DNA from: Lachnospiraceae bacterium
GTDB taxonomy: Bacteria > Bacillota > Clostridia > Lachnospirales > Lachnospiraceae
Assembly (NCBI GenBank): GCA_016282915.1
Contig: JAEELW010000042.1
Location: 1 to 64,000, forward strand
DNA: 64,000 nt
Reading direction: 5' to 3'
The translations under genes were made by a program, and so were the position numbers. The notes beneath the pieces were generated by a model. It saw only the letters and a program-made list of their open reading frames with translations, was not told the origin of the DNA and searched no databases. Below, piece after piece: positions 9,256 through 18,618 of this stretch; the stretch's first letter is position 1; each line of letters starts with the position of its first letter.

Positions 9256-12200
9256 GCAGATGGAACGGATCGGAAAAGTGATACTGGATCTTTCACACTA
9301 CGGCGGCAGGGATCTGTACTGCGACGGTGCCGTAGAGGATGAGCTTTTAGCCATCGCGATGGAGAACGATTCGGCCGATTTTCCGCAGATCATCGCGGAG
9401 CGTCTCTCCTGGCCGGTGCTTTATCATCTTTCCGATCTGCGTGAAAATATTGTGAGCTGGCTGAAGCTTCCCGAAGGGGCAAAAGTCCTGGAAGTGGGCA
9501 GCGGCTGCGGCGCCATCAGCGGCGCTCTTTCGAAAGCGGCGGATCGTCTGGACTGTGTGGAGCTTTCCTTAAAACGCAGCCGGATCAATGCCTGGCGTCA
9601 TAAGGATGCGGAAAACATCTGTATCCATGTGGGAAATTTTGAAGATATCGAGCCGGAGCTGGATACGGATTATGATGCGCTCTTTCTGATCGGCGTATTT
9701 GAATACGCCGCAAGCTATATCCATGATGAGGACCCCTACGGGAGTTTCCTGCGCATCATCCGCAGGCACGTGAAGCAGGGCGGCCGTGTGATCATCGCCA
9801 TCGAGAACCGTCTGGGCATGAAATACTTCGGCGGTGCGCGCGAGGATCATCTGGGTGAGTATTTTACCGGGATCGAGGATTACCCCCGGGGAGGAGTGGT
9901 GCGCACCTTCTCAAGACCGGCGCTGGAGCAGCTCTTTGAGAGGGAGGGCGTTCCGGAATATCATTTCTACTATCCCTACCCCGATTACAAATTCATGATG
10001 AACCTTTATTCCGACCGGCGTCTCCCGCAGGAAGGCGAGCTGTGCACGAACCGTCTGCGGCTGGACCGCGACCGGATGGAGCTTTTTGACGAGGGACTCG
10101 CCTACGATTCCGTGATCCGTGACGGCCTTTTTCCGGTCTTTTCCAATTCCTACCTGGTCGTTCTGGGGCCCGCGCCCGAGACTGTTTACAGCAAATATTC
10201 CAACGACCGCGCAGCGGAGTATGCGATACGTACGGATATCCTGGAAAAGGAAGGCGTGCGCCGTGTGGAAAAATATCCTATGACTGCGTCGGCGAAGGAA
10301 CATATCCGCGGTATCCTGACAGCCGCGGAACTGTTGAAGCAGCGTTATGAAGGAAGCAGTCTTTCGGTCTGTGAGGCGGCGCTTACGGAGGACGGAGAAG
10401 GCGTGCGTTTTCCCTTCCTGGAGGGAGAGACCATGGAGAAAATGCTGGAAAGTGCGCTCCGCAGGAGAGACCGGGAAGCGGCTGCTGCGCTTTTGAAGGA
10501 CTACCGGGATTTTGTCTTTTATGGAGCGGAACATGGCGCCGACAATCCGGATATGCAGATGGCCAATCTGATCGGCCGTCCCGGCTGCTGGCAGCTGATC
10601 GATTATGAATGGACGCAGGAGCGGAGCGGTGATCCGATGGAGAACCTGATCCGCGGACTGTATCTTTTCCGGGAATATAACAGCTGCGGGATGCTTCTTA
10701 CGACGAAGCTCATCGCCAGGGTCATACCCGAAGCGCCGGCGCACTGGGATATGGCAGAGCTCTGGAAGAAGGAAAGGATCTTTCAGAAGCAGGTGACGGG
10801 GAGCCGTCTGGCACTGGGAGAACTGAACGAGCGCTTCGGGAATGCGGTGCAGAAACCCGCGGAATCCGTGAAGGAGGAGGCAGAGGAACTGCCGCCCGGG
10901 ATCCTGAATGAGCCGCGGAAGAACGGTCTGAAACAGACCGCCCAGCAGATCCTCGCAAAGCGGGCTCTGCGTGCCTATGAAAAGGACCTGGCTTTTCAGA
11001 GGGGGATGGGAAGCGCCCTTCCTGCCGGCGGGGTCGTGGTTGAAAAAAGACGGGATAAGCGGCGTTTCAGCATCGTGCCTTATTCCATGGCCTGCGCGGA
11101 GGAGCTGTGCGGGACAGGTGACTTTATCCTCTTTGCGGAGGACGGGGGATTTATTCCCGAGGAAGCCTTCCCGGCGATCGAAAAGTATTTTGATGAACAC
11201 AAAAACTGTCTCTGGCTCTACACCGATGAGGATGAGCAGGACGCATCGGGGATCTGTGCTTTTCCCTACCACAAACCCTGCTGGTCTCCGGAAACCCTTC
11301 TTTCGTATTTCTACATCGGCGGGATGTTTGCGCTGCGGCGTACAACGGCTGAGATGCTTGCGGCGGAACGCAGGGAAGATAAAGGCTTCCGTTTTATTTA
11401 TGCTCTGTGTCTGAGGCTCGGCGCTATGGGGGAGCCGGCCCTGCTGGACGAGATCTGTTTCCACCGCATGCCTGCAGAAGGATCGAAGCCGGTGAATAAG
11501 ATGCTGATCTCCGCACCGCAGGGAGGCGGAGCGGAATACACGGCGATAAAGGAAGCTTTTCTTGCGGAGCGTTCGGTGGAAGCGTTTTTTGAAGCAGACC
11601 CGGACGGTCTGGATTATCCTGTGTACAGGCCGGCGGAAGAAGGGCCTGTGAGCATCATCATCCCTTCGAAGGATCACCCGGAACTGCTGAAGAGCTGTGT
11701 GGCATCGGTCCGGAAATATTATGACGAGGAAAAGGCGGAGATCCTCGTGATCGATAACGGCAGCAGTCCTCTGTGCCGCAGCCGTTATGAGCGTCTGGCA
11801 GCAGAGTACGGTTTCCGCTATATATACCGGCCCATGGTGTTCAATTTCTCCGCCATGTGTGATCTGGGAGCAAAGGAAGCGGCAGGAACGCGCCTGCTCT
11901 TTCTGAATGATGATACGGAAATGATCAGCACGGACGCGCTGGAACGCATGGCGGGCCAGCTGGACCGTGAGGGTGTGGGTGCCGTGGGCGCCAAGCTTTA
12001 TTACCGTGCGGAGGATGTGCCGCCTCCGGACTGCGGTCCGAAAGAGAAAGAGGCAAAAGCCTCTGACCGGCGGATACAGCACTGTGGCGTGAGTATTGCC
12101 GGAGAAAGGCCCATGCACCGGCTGCAGGGCTGGGACGACGGCGTTTCCTATGACCGCGGACGGAACCGCGGCATACGTAATGTGCTGGCAGTGACCGGAG

Positions 12201-12943
12201 CCTGTCTGATGATAAGGCGCACTCTGTTTGAAGAACTGGGCGGCTTCTGTGAGAAACTGCCGGTGGCTTATAATGATGTGGATCTCTGCCTCAGGCTTGC
12301 TGCAAAGGGATACCGCAGCGTGATCCGGAACGATGTGCGTTTCTTCCACCGGGAATCCTTCTCGCGCGGGGATGACCGTGCCGATGAGGAAAAGCTGAAA
12401 CGGCTGAAGGAAGCGCTGAAACTTATGTGGGATCGCAATCCGGCATACCGCGGAGCGGACCCTTATGATTCGCGCTATCTCAGTGCCATGAGCGAGCGCT
12501 ACGAAGCGGCTTATCCGTATGAGGATGCACTGCTGCCGGTGAACGAGGCTCTGAAGATCGCAGATACGGATCCCAGGCAGCAGGCGGTGAATGAGACACT
12601 GGTGATCCGGACAGATCGTTTTGTCAGGGATCTTACGGGAGAAAACTATCTGCTGGATCTGCATGCGCATATATTATGGCAGGATAATGCGATCTATCGT
12701 TACCGGGCCTACCTCACTTCTGCGGAGGGAGTATGGGAACTGCCGGTGATACGGCGTTACCGTCCGGATTCCGAACGGATCCTGGAGGGTATCGTTCATG
12801 CGGAATTGAGCGGGCTGGCTCTGCGTTTCAGCGCGAAAGCCCTGCCTGCAGGGGAATATGAACTGTGGGTGGAGGCGAAAAGCCTGATCTCCCGCCAGCG
12901 CCTTTTCCGTAAAGCCGAGGAGCCGATCCTGATCGGGGAGTGA
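9248..12943 (+). CDS. Multidomain protein: SAM methyltransferase + APH/choline-kinase-like domain + GT2 glycosyltransferase
   Basis: KVLEVGSGCGAISGAL (SAM motif I); HGADNPDMQMANLI...WQLIDYEWT (D-x4-N and IDxE kinase-like motifs); VSIIIPSKDHPELLKSCVASV...LLFLNDDTEM (GT2). Confidence 0.8.
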   Translation: MSEQMERIGKVILDLSHYGGRDLYCDGAVEDELLAIAMENDSADFPQIIAERLSWPVLYHLSDLRENIVSWLKLPEGAKVLEVGSGCGAISGALSKAADRLDCVELSLKRSRINAWRHKDAENICIHVGNFEDIEPELDTDYDALFLIGVFEYAASYIHDEDPYGSFLRIIRRHVKQGGRVIIAIENRLGMKYFGGAREDHLGEYFTGIEDYPRGGVVRTFSRPALEQLFEREGVPEYHFYYPYPDYKFMMNLYSDRRLPQEGELCTNRLRLDRDRMELFDEGLAYDSVIRDGLFPVFSNSYLVVLGPAPETVYSKYSNDRAAEYAIRTDILEKEGVRRVEKYPMTASAKEHIRGILTAAELLKQRYEGSSLSVCEAALTEDGEGVRFPFLEGETMEKMLESALRRRDREAAAALLKDYRDFVFYGAEHGADNPDMQMANLIGRPGCWQLIDYEWTQERSGDPMENLIRGLYLFREYNSCGMLLTTKLIARVIPEAPAHWDMAELWKKERIFQKQVTGSRLALGELNERFGNAVQKPAESVKEEAEELPPGILNEPRKNGLKQTAQQILAKRALRAYEKDLAFQRGMGSALPAGGVVVEKRRDKRRFSIVPYSMACAEELCGTGDFILFAEDGGFIPEEAFPAIEKYFDEHKNCLWLYTDEDEQDASGICAFPYHKPCWSPETLLSYFYIGGMFALRRTTAEMLAAERREDKGFRFIYALCLRLGAMGEPALLDEICFHRMPAEGSKPVNKMLISAPQGGGAEYTAIKEAFLAERSVEAFFEADPDGLDYPVYRPAEEGPVSIIIPSKDHPELLKSCVASVRKYYDEEKAEILVIDNGSSPLCRSRYERLAAEYGFRYIYRPMVFNFSAMCDLGAKEAAGTRLLFLNDDTEMISTDALERMAGQLDREGVGAVGAKLYYRAEDVPPPDCGPKEKEAKASDRRIQHCGVSIAGERPMHRLQGWDDGVSYDRGRNRGIRNVLAVTGACLMIRRTLFEELGGFCEKLPVAYNDVDLCLRLAAKGYRSVIRNDVRFFHRESFSRGDDRADEEKLKRLKEALKLMWDRNPAYRGADPYDSRYLSAMSERYEAAYPYEDALLPVNEALKIADTDPRQQAVNETLVIRTDRFVRDLTGENYLLDLHAHILWQDNAIYRYRAYLTSAEGVWELPVIRRYRPDSERILEGIVHAELSGLALRFSAKALPAGEYELWVEAKSLISRQRLFRKAEEPILIGE

Positions 12944-12973
12944 GAGGAAAACGCGGTACAAAGGAAAGAAACC

Positions 12974-14956
12974 ATGGAAGAGAACGAGAGCATTGAACAA
13001 CTGAAAAAAGAGCTTGCCGTGGAACAGTACCGGAACCTCCAGCTCGCCACACGTCTCGCTGAGGCGCAGGCTCTGGCGGAGGACCGGAAGCAGCAGATCG
13101 ACCGCATCAAGAACAGCACACCCTGGAAGCTTTCCAAGCCCATGCGCGTCTGTTTCCACTGGGCATCCCGTCAGAAGACCCGTCTTCACAATCTGGGCGG
13201 GCCGCGGGGTATCGCGCGCAAGCTGAAGAGCAAGAGCATAGAGAAAAAGGCACGGACGCAGCACGGCACGGCGAGCTTTCCGGATGCGGAGGAAGCGGCA
13301 CGTCAGAGTGCGGTAAAGTTTTCAAAGGATATCCGCATCTCTATTCTTGTGCCCTTATACAATACCCCGAAGGATTTTCTGAAGGATACCATCGATGCCG
13401 TACTCAGGCAGACCTACCGGAACTGGGAACTCTGTCTTGCGGACGGCTCGGACGACGCTCACGCCTATGTGGGCGAATACTGCAGGGAGCAGGCCGCCGC
13501 AGAGCCGCGTATCCTGTATAAAAAGCTGGAGAAGAACGAAGGCATCTCGGGCAATACCAATGCCTGCCTTGCGATGGCTACGGGAGAATACATCGGTCTT
13601 TACGACCATGACGACATCCTGCACCCTTCCGCGCTCTTTTACTATATGGAAGCGATCTGCAGCGAGGATGCGGATTATATCTACTGTGACGAGACCACCT
13701 TCCACGGGAAGAGTGTGGACAATATGATCACCCTGCATTTCAAGCCGGATTTTTCTCCGGACAATCTGCGGGCAAACAATTACATCTGCCATTTTTCGGT
13801 ATTCAAACGCAGCCTTCTGGATGGTACGGAGCTTTTCCGCACGCAGTTTGACGGCAGCCAGGATCACGACATGATCCTGCGGCTCACAGCGCGTGCGCAG
13901 CATATCGTGCATATCCCGAAGATCCTTTATTACTGGCGATCCCACAAGGGGAGCGTGGCTGCGGATATCAGTGCCAAGGAATATGCGATCGAAGCTGCGA
14001 AGGGCGCGGTGGCAGATCATCTGCGTTCCCTGGGGTATGACAATTTCCGAATCGAATCCACCAGAGCTTTCGAGACGATCTTCCGTATCCATTATCCGCT
14101 GCTGGCCGGGGCAAAGGTGTCGATCCTGATCCCGAACTGCGAGCAGAAGGCGGTGCTGAAACGCTGCATCGATTCCATCCTCGAAAAGAGTACCTATACG
14201 GATTTTGAGATCCTCGTGATCGAGAACAACAGCCGCTCGCCCGAGATCTTTGCCTATTATGACGAGCTGAAGAATCATCCGAAGATCAGGGTGCTCACAT
14301 ACGAAGGCGAGTTCAATTATTCCGCCGTGAACAATTTCGCGGCAAAGCAGGCGGAAGGAGAATACCTTCTGCTCCTGAACAACGATACCGAGGTGATCAC
14401 ACTGAACTGGCTCGAGGAGCTGCTCATGTACGCGGAACGCGCGGATGTGGGCGCCGTGGGAGCGAAGCTTTATTATCCCGACCGTACCATACAGCACGCG
14501 GGCATCGTGCTTGGTCTGGGAGCGCACCGCACCGCAGGCCATGGTCATTACAAGGTCAATTACGAAAATCTGGGCTATATGGGGCGGCTCTGTTACGCCC
14601 AGGATGTATCGGCCGTGACGGGCGCCTGCCTGATGGTGAAAAAGAGTCTTTATGAAGAGCTGGGCGGACTGGACGAAAGCTTCCGCGTGGCTCTGAATGA
14701 CGTGGATTTCTGCCTGCGCCTGCGGGAGAAGGGGTATCTTAATATCTGGACGCCCTTCTGCGAGCTTTACCATTACGAATCCGCCTCACGGGGCAGCGAC
14801 CTGAAAGGCACGGGTGCTGCACGTTATGAAGAGGAATGCGGGCGTTTCCGTGAAAAATGGAAGGAGATCCTGGAAAAGGGAGATCCCTACTACAATGTGA
14901 ATTTCTCCCTGGACCGGAGTGATTACAGTTTAAAGATCGCGGAAGGCGGTAAATGA
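12974..14956 (+). CDS. Tandem GT2-family glycosyltransferase
   Basis: ISILVPLYNTPKDFLKDTIDAVLRQTY and VSILIPNCEQKAVLKRCIDSILEKSTY, LLNNDTEV, GALND VDFCLRL-type motif. Confidence 0.88.
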   Translation: MEENESIEQLKKELAVEQYRNLQLATRLAEAQALAEDRKQQIDRIKNSTPWKLSKPMRVCFHWASRQKTRLHNLGGPRGIARKLKSKSIEKKARTQHGTASFPDAEEAARQSAVKFSKDIRISILVPLYNTPKDFLKDTIDAVLRQTYRNWELCLADGSDDAHAYVGEYCREQAAAEPRILYKKLEKNEGISGNTNACLAMATGEYIGLYDHDDILHPSALFYYMEAICSEDADYIYCDETTFHGKSVDNMITLHFKPDFSPDNLRANNYICHFSVFKRSLLDGTELFRTQFDGSQDHDMILRLTARAQHIVHIPKILYYWRSHKGSVAADISAKEYAIEAAKGAVADHLRSLGYDNFRIESTRAFETIFRIHYPLLAGAKVSILIPNCEQKAVLKRCIDSILEKSTYTDFEILVIENNSRSPEIFAYYDELKNHPKIRVLTYEGEFNYSAVNNFAAKQAEGEYLLLLNNDTEVITLNWLEELLMYAERADVGAVGAKLYYPDRTIQHAGIVLGLGAHRTAGHGHYKVNYENLGYMGRLCYAQDVSAVTGACLMVKKSLYEELGGLDESFRVALNDVDFCLRLREKGYLNIWTPFCELYHYESASRGSDLKGTGAARYEEECGRFREKWKEILEKGDPYYNVNFSLDRSDYSLKIAEGGK

Positions 14957-15005
14957 ATATGGACGGTCTGCGGGAGTACGTGCGGGAGTACGGGAGCCGC
15001 TGCCG

Positions 15006-15034
15006 TTGACAGGAGTAAACGCGGAAACTAGAAT
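15006..15034 (+). promoter_or_regulatory. Consensus-like SigA promoter TTGACA-N17-TAGAAT
   Basis: TTGACA 15006-15011, 17 nt, TAGAAT 15029-15034, upstream of the formyltransferase gene. Confidence 0.65.
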
Positions 15035-15080
15035 GGTGACAGAGCTCTTATAAAGGGTGAAACTGTTGCGGGAGGAGAAC

Positions 15081-16025
15081 ATGCGGATCTGCTGGATCGG
15101 AAATCATGAGGAAGGGCTGGAAGCCTTTGCGCAGACAGCGGAAGGCGGGCATATCACGGGCTTTATCACTCTGGATGACGAGGCTTTTGCAAAGCGCAGC
15201 GCCGGCAGCAGGGATTACGGCGGCATCTGTGAAAAATACGGTATCCCCGTTTATGCTGTGGATACGATCAAGGGAGAAAAGGCATACGGCATCATAAAGG
15301 AACAGGCACCGGACCTGCTGGTGGTCATGGGCTGGAGCGAGATCCTGCCGGCGCGTCTTCTGGAGATCCCGACGGTGGGAACGGTGGGCACACACGCCGC
15401 TCTGCTCCCGCACAATCGTGGAAGCGCTCCCATCAACTGGTCACTGATCCGTGGCGAAAAGGAAACGGGTAACACATTGATGTGGCTGTCCGCAGAGGTG
15501 GACGCCGGCGAGATCGCCGATCAGAGGGCGTTTCCGATCACCCTTTTTGATACCTGTAAAACTCTGTATGATAAGGTGGCGGAGACCAACGCGGAGATGC
15601 TTGCGGATCTGGTCGCAGCGCTGGAGCGCGGCGAACGTCCGCTTCTGCCCATAAAGAATGAGAGCGATGAGGAGATCCTCCCGCGCCGCCGCCCGAAGGA
15701 CGGGCTCCTGAACTGGGAACAGAGCGCGGATGCGGTCTATGATTTTATACGGGCGCTGACCATTCCCTATCCCGGAGCGTTCAGCTTCCTCGGGGGGAAA
15801 AAGTATCTGCTCTGGGAAGCCATGGTGCTGCCGCTTGCGTGCAGCGAAGCGCCGGGAACGATACTCGGTACGGCCTATGGTTTCGGCGGGCACGGCTGCG
15901 CGCTCTGCGTGGCTGCGAAGGACAGGGTGATCGCCATAACTATGCTGGGGGATGAAGACGGAAAGCTGTATTTCGGAAAAGAATTATATGAGCTGGAGCT
16001 GAGCGGCATGTTTGAGAACAGCTGA
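15081..16025 (+). CDS. Formyltransferase (methionyl-tRNA/sugar N-formyltransferase fold)
   Basis: GTHAALLPHNRGSAPINWSLIRGEKETGNTLMWLSAEVDAGEI; SD GGGAGGAG before ATG 15081. Confidence 0.82.
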   Translation: MRICWIGNHEEGLEAFAQTAEGGHITGFITLDDEAFAKRSAGSRDYGGICEKYGIPVYAVDTIKGEKAYGIIKEQAPDLLVVMGWSEILPARLLEIPTVGTVGTHAALLPHNRGSAPINWSLIRGEKETGNTLMWLSAEVDAGEIADQRAFPITLFDTCKTLYDKVAETNAEMLADLVAALERGERPLLPIKNESDEEILPRRRPKDGLLNWEQSADAVYDFIRALTIPYPGAFSFLGGKKYLLWEAMVLPLACSEAPGTILGTAYGFGGHGCALCVAAKDRVIAITMLGDEDGKLYFGKELYELELSGMFENS

Positions 16026-16055
16026 CACGGTCTTGCTTAATGAAGGAGGAGAGAC

Positions 16056-16706
16056 ATGCATAAGGTACTGGTAGTAGCGGCACATCCCGATGATGAGCTT
16101 CTGGGGATCGGCGGGATCGTGATCCGCCATGTAAAAGCCGGAGATGAGGTGCGCAGCGTCATCATGTGTGAGGGCGAATCCCTCCGCTACGGCGGTGACG
16201 TGGGACAGCCGAAGGCCATCGCGGAAGCGGCGCAGATCATGGGTGTGAGTAAGGTGTATCACCTGAAATATCCCGATCAGAAGCTGGATACCTATACCCT
16301 CACCGAGCTGATCACGCCGCTGGAAGAGATCTCGGAGGAATTCAGGCCGGACATCATCTACTGTCAGTCGGGCTGCGATATCAACCGTGACCACCGCATC
16401 CTTTTTGAGGCGGCCGAGGTGGCGTTCCGTCCGACCAGCGAATGGATAAGGGAGTTTTACGGATTTTATACGGCCTCCAGTACGGAATGGGGCTTCCCCA
16501 GGAATTTCGTTCCCGACACCTGGATCGATATCTCCGAGGTACTGGAACAGAAGATCAAAGCCTTTGAAAGTTATCACAGTGAAGTACGGGAATACCCGCA
16601 TCCCAGATCCTCGGAGGCCCTGCGGCATCAGGCGCATTTCTGGGGAAATCAGTGCTGCATGGATGCGGCCGAGGTGCTGATGACCATACGGAGACTTGAA
16701 CGATGA
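16056..16706 (+). CDS. PIG-L family deacetylase
   Basis: VLVVAAHPDDELLGIGG motif, CDINRDHRIL. Confidence 0.92.
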   Translation: MHKVLVVAAHPDDELLGIGGIVIRHVKAGDEVRSVIMCEGESLRYGGDVGQPKAIAEAAQIMGVSKVYHLKYPDQKLDTYTLTELITPLEEISEEFRPDIIYCQSGCDINRDHRILFEAAEVAFRPTSEWIREFYGFYTASSTEWGFPRNFVPDTWIDISEVLEQKIKAFESYHSEVREYPHPRSSEALRHQAHFWGNQCCMDAAEVLMTIRRLER

Positions 16707-18595
16707 AGAAACTTCTTCCAATTTATCGAAAACCCCTGTCCGGCGCTGTAAAGGAGGCGGCCGACCGTGTGCTGGCCGTGCTTGCGCTGGTGATCTTAAG
16801 CCCGGTCTTTCTGATCGCGGCGATCGGGATACTGCTCAGCAGCCCGGGGCCCGTTTTATACCGGGCAAAACGCATGGGCATGGGTGCTAAGCCCATCACG
16901 ATCTATAAGTTCCGCACCATGCGTGTGGGAGCGGACAGGCATGGCGCCATAACGGCTGCAAAAGACAGCCGTGTCTTCCCCTGGGGCGCTTTTCTCCGCA
17001 AGAGCAAGATCGACGAGCTTCCGCAGCTCATCAATATCCTGCGCGGAGAGATGTCCATTGTGGGACCGCGTCCCGAGGATGTGGAGATCGTCCGGAAGTA
17101 TTATACGAAAGATGAAATGCAGACGCTGAAGGTGCTGCCGGGACTGGCCTGTCCGGGAAGCATCTTCAATTATACCCACGGCGACCTCTTCCTGGATGAC
17201 GGGGATGCGGCTAAGGCATATACCGACAGGCTTTTGCATATCAAGCTGGCGCTGGACCTGTACTATCTGGAGCACTGGTCGCTCCTTTACGATATCCGCA
17301 TCATCTTCCGTACGCTGGATGCGATCCTTTCCACGACTTTCGGGGGAAAGACGGGGGAGATGCCGGAGTATCCTTATGAATACAAGAAGATCTACGGCAA
17401 AAAAGACAGAAGCTACCGGAAGCTTCACCGAGCGCCTCTGAAAAACGCGCCGATGGTGGCGCTGCTCACAAACAATGACGACGATGTGTACTGCTTCCGT
17501 CTGGAACTGATCGAAGCCATCATGGATGAGGGATACCGTCTGCTCATCTCCTGTCCGGACGGGCCGAAATTTGAGGTGATGGAGGAACTCGGTATCCGCA
17601 AGGGCATGGAGTACATCTATGACGATCCCGAGATCGACCGCCGGGGCACCAATGTCGTGAAGGATGCAAAGCTTCTGCTGCACTATTTTAAGCTGTTCAG
17701 GAAACACCGCCCCGCCGTGGTGCTGGCCTATACGGCAAAGCCCAATGTTTATGCGGGCATGGCGGCCTATCTGATGGGTATTCCCGTGATCAACAACTTA
17801 ACGGGGCTTGGCTCGGTGGTCAATGAAAAAGGACTGAAGAAGAGCCTGATCATGGGACTGTTCAAATGGACCTACCGCCGTTCCTTCTGCATGATGTTCC
17901 AGAATGCCGTAAACATGCGGCTCGCGCAGCGCCTGGGCATGGTGAAGGGACAGTACCGTCTCATCCCCGGCAGCGGCGTGGCGTTAGAGCGCTTCCCCGT
18001 GCAGAAATATCCGGAAGGCGGGGACGGAAAGAACGGCGAAAAAGTGATCTTTAACTATATCGGGCGCGTGCTGCACGACAAGGGCGTGGACGATTATATC
18101 GAAGCCGCCCGCCGCATCCGGGCAGAATATCCGGAAACCGAATTTAATATGCTGGGCTTCATCGAGCCGACAGAGGCACATTACGAAAAGGATCTGGCCC
18201 TGCTGGAAAAAGAAGGGATCGTTTATTATCGCGGTTCCCAGAAAGATGTACGGCCCTGGGTGGAACGTTCCCACTGCATCATCCATCCCAGCACCTATGG
18301 CGAGGGCATGAGCAATGTGCTTCTGGAAAACGCGGCCAGCGGACGTCCGATCATCACAACGGACAACCCCGGCTGCCGCGAGACGGTGGAAGAGGGCGTG
18401 AGCGGTATCCTCTATCACGGCGGTGACGTGGAAGAGCTGTGCCGCTGCATCGAGCAGTTCCTGGCGATGCCGAATGAAAAACGCCGCAGCATGGGACTGG
18501 CCGGCCGCAGACGCATGGAGGCACAGTTTGACCGGCAGATCGTCATCGATGCATATCTGGAAACGATCAACGCGGCGCTGCATAAAGAAGACTGA
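16703..18595 (+). CDS. Fusion of undecaprenyl-phosphate sugar-phosphate transferase and GT4 glycosyltransferase
   Basis: N-terminal TM + YKFRTMR...LRKSKIDELPQLINILRGEMSIVGPRPE; C-terminal GT4 VIFNYIGRVLHDKGVDDYIEAA...HPSTYGEGMSNVLLENAASGRPII. Confidence 0.9.
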   Translation: MKKLLPIYRKPLSGAVKEAADRVLAVLALVILSPVFLIAAIGILLSSPGPVLYRAKRMGMGAKPITIYKFRTMRVGADRHGAITAAKDSRVFPWGAFLRKSKIDELPQLINILRGEMSIVGPRPEDVEIVRKYYTKDEMQTLKVLPGLACPGSIFNYTHGDLFLDDGDAAKAYTDRLLHIKLALDLYYLEHWSLLYDIRIIFRTLDAILSTTFGGKTGEMPEYPYEYKKIYGKKDRSYRKLHRAPLKNAPMVALLTNNDDDVYCFRLELIEAIMDEGYRLLISCPDGPKFEVMEELGIRKGMEYIYDDPEIDRRGTNVVKDAKLLLHYFKLFRKHRPAVVLAYTAKPNVYAGMAAYLMGIPVINNLTGLGSVVNEKGLKKSLIMGLFKWTYRRSFCMMFQNAVNMRLAQRLGMVKGQYRLIPGSGVALERFPVQKYPEGGDGKNGEKVIFNYIGRVLHDKGVDDYIEAARRIRAEYPETEFNMLGFIEPTEAHYEKDLALLEKEGIVYYRGSQKDVRPWVERSHCIIHPSTYGEGMSNVLLENAASGRPIITTDNPGCRETVEEGVSGILYHGGDVEELCRCIEQFLAMPNEKRRSMGLAGRRRMEAQFDRQIVIDAYLETINAALHKED

Positions 18596-18618
18596 TTATA
18601 CGGGAAGGAGAAACGCAT

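Noticed and set aside
9911-12670. 919-aa antisense ORF
   Set aside because: Mirror of the multidomain GT gene; composition (His/Arg/Gln/Ile rich, no motifs) typical of antisense translation of a biased coding strand.
13355-14773. 472-aa antisense ORF
   Set aside because: Shadow ORF of the tandem GT2 gene.
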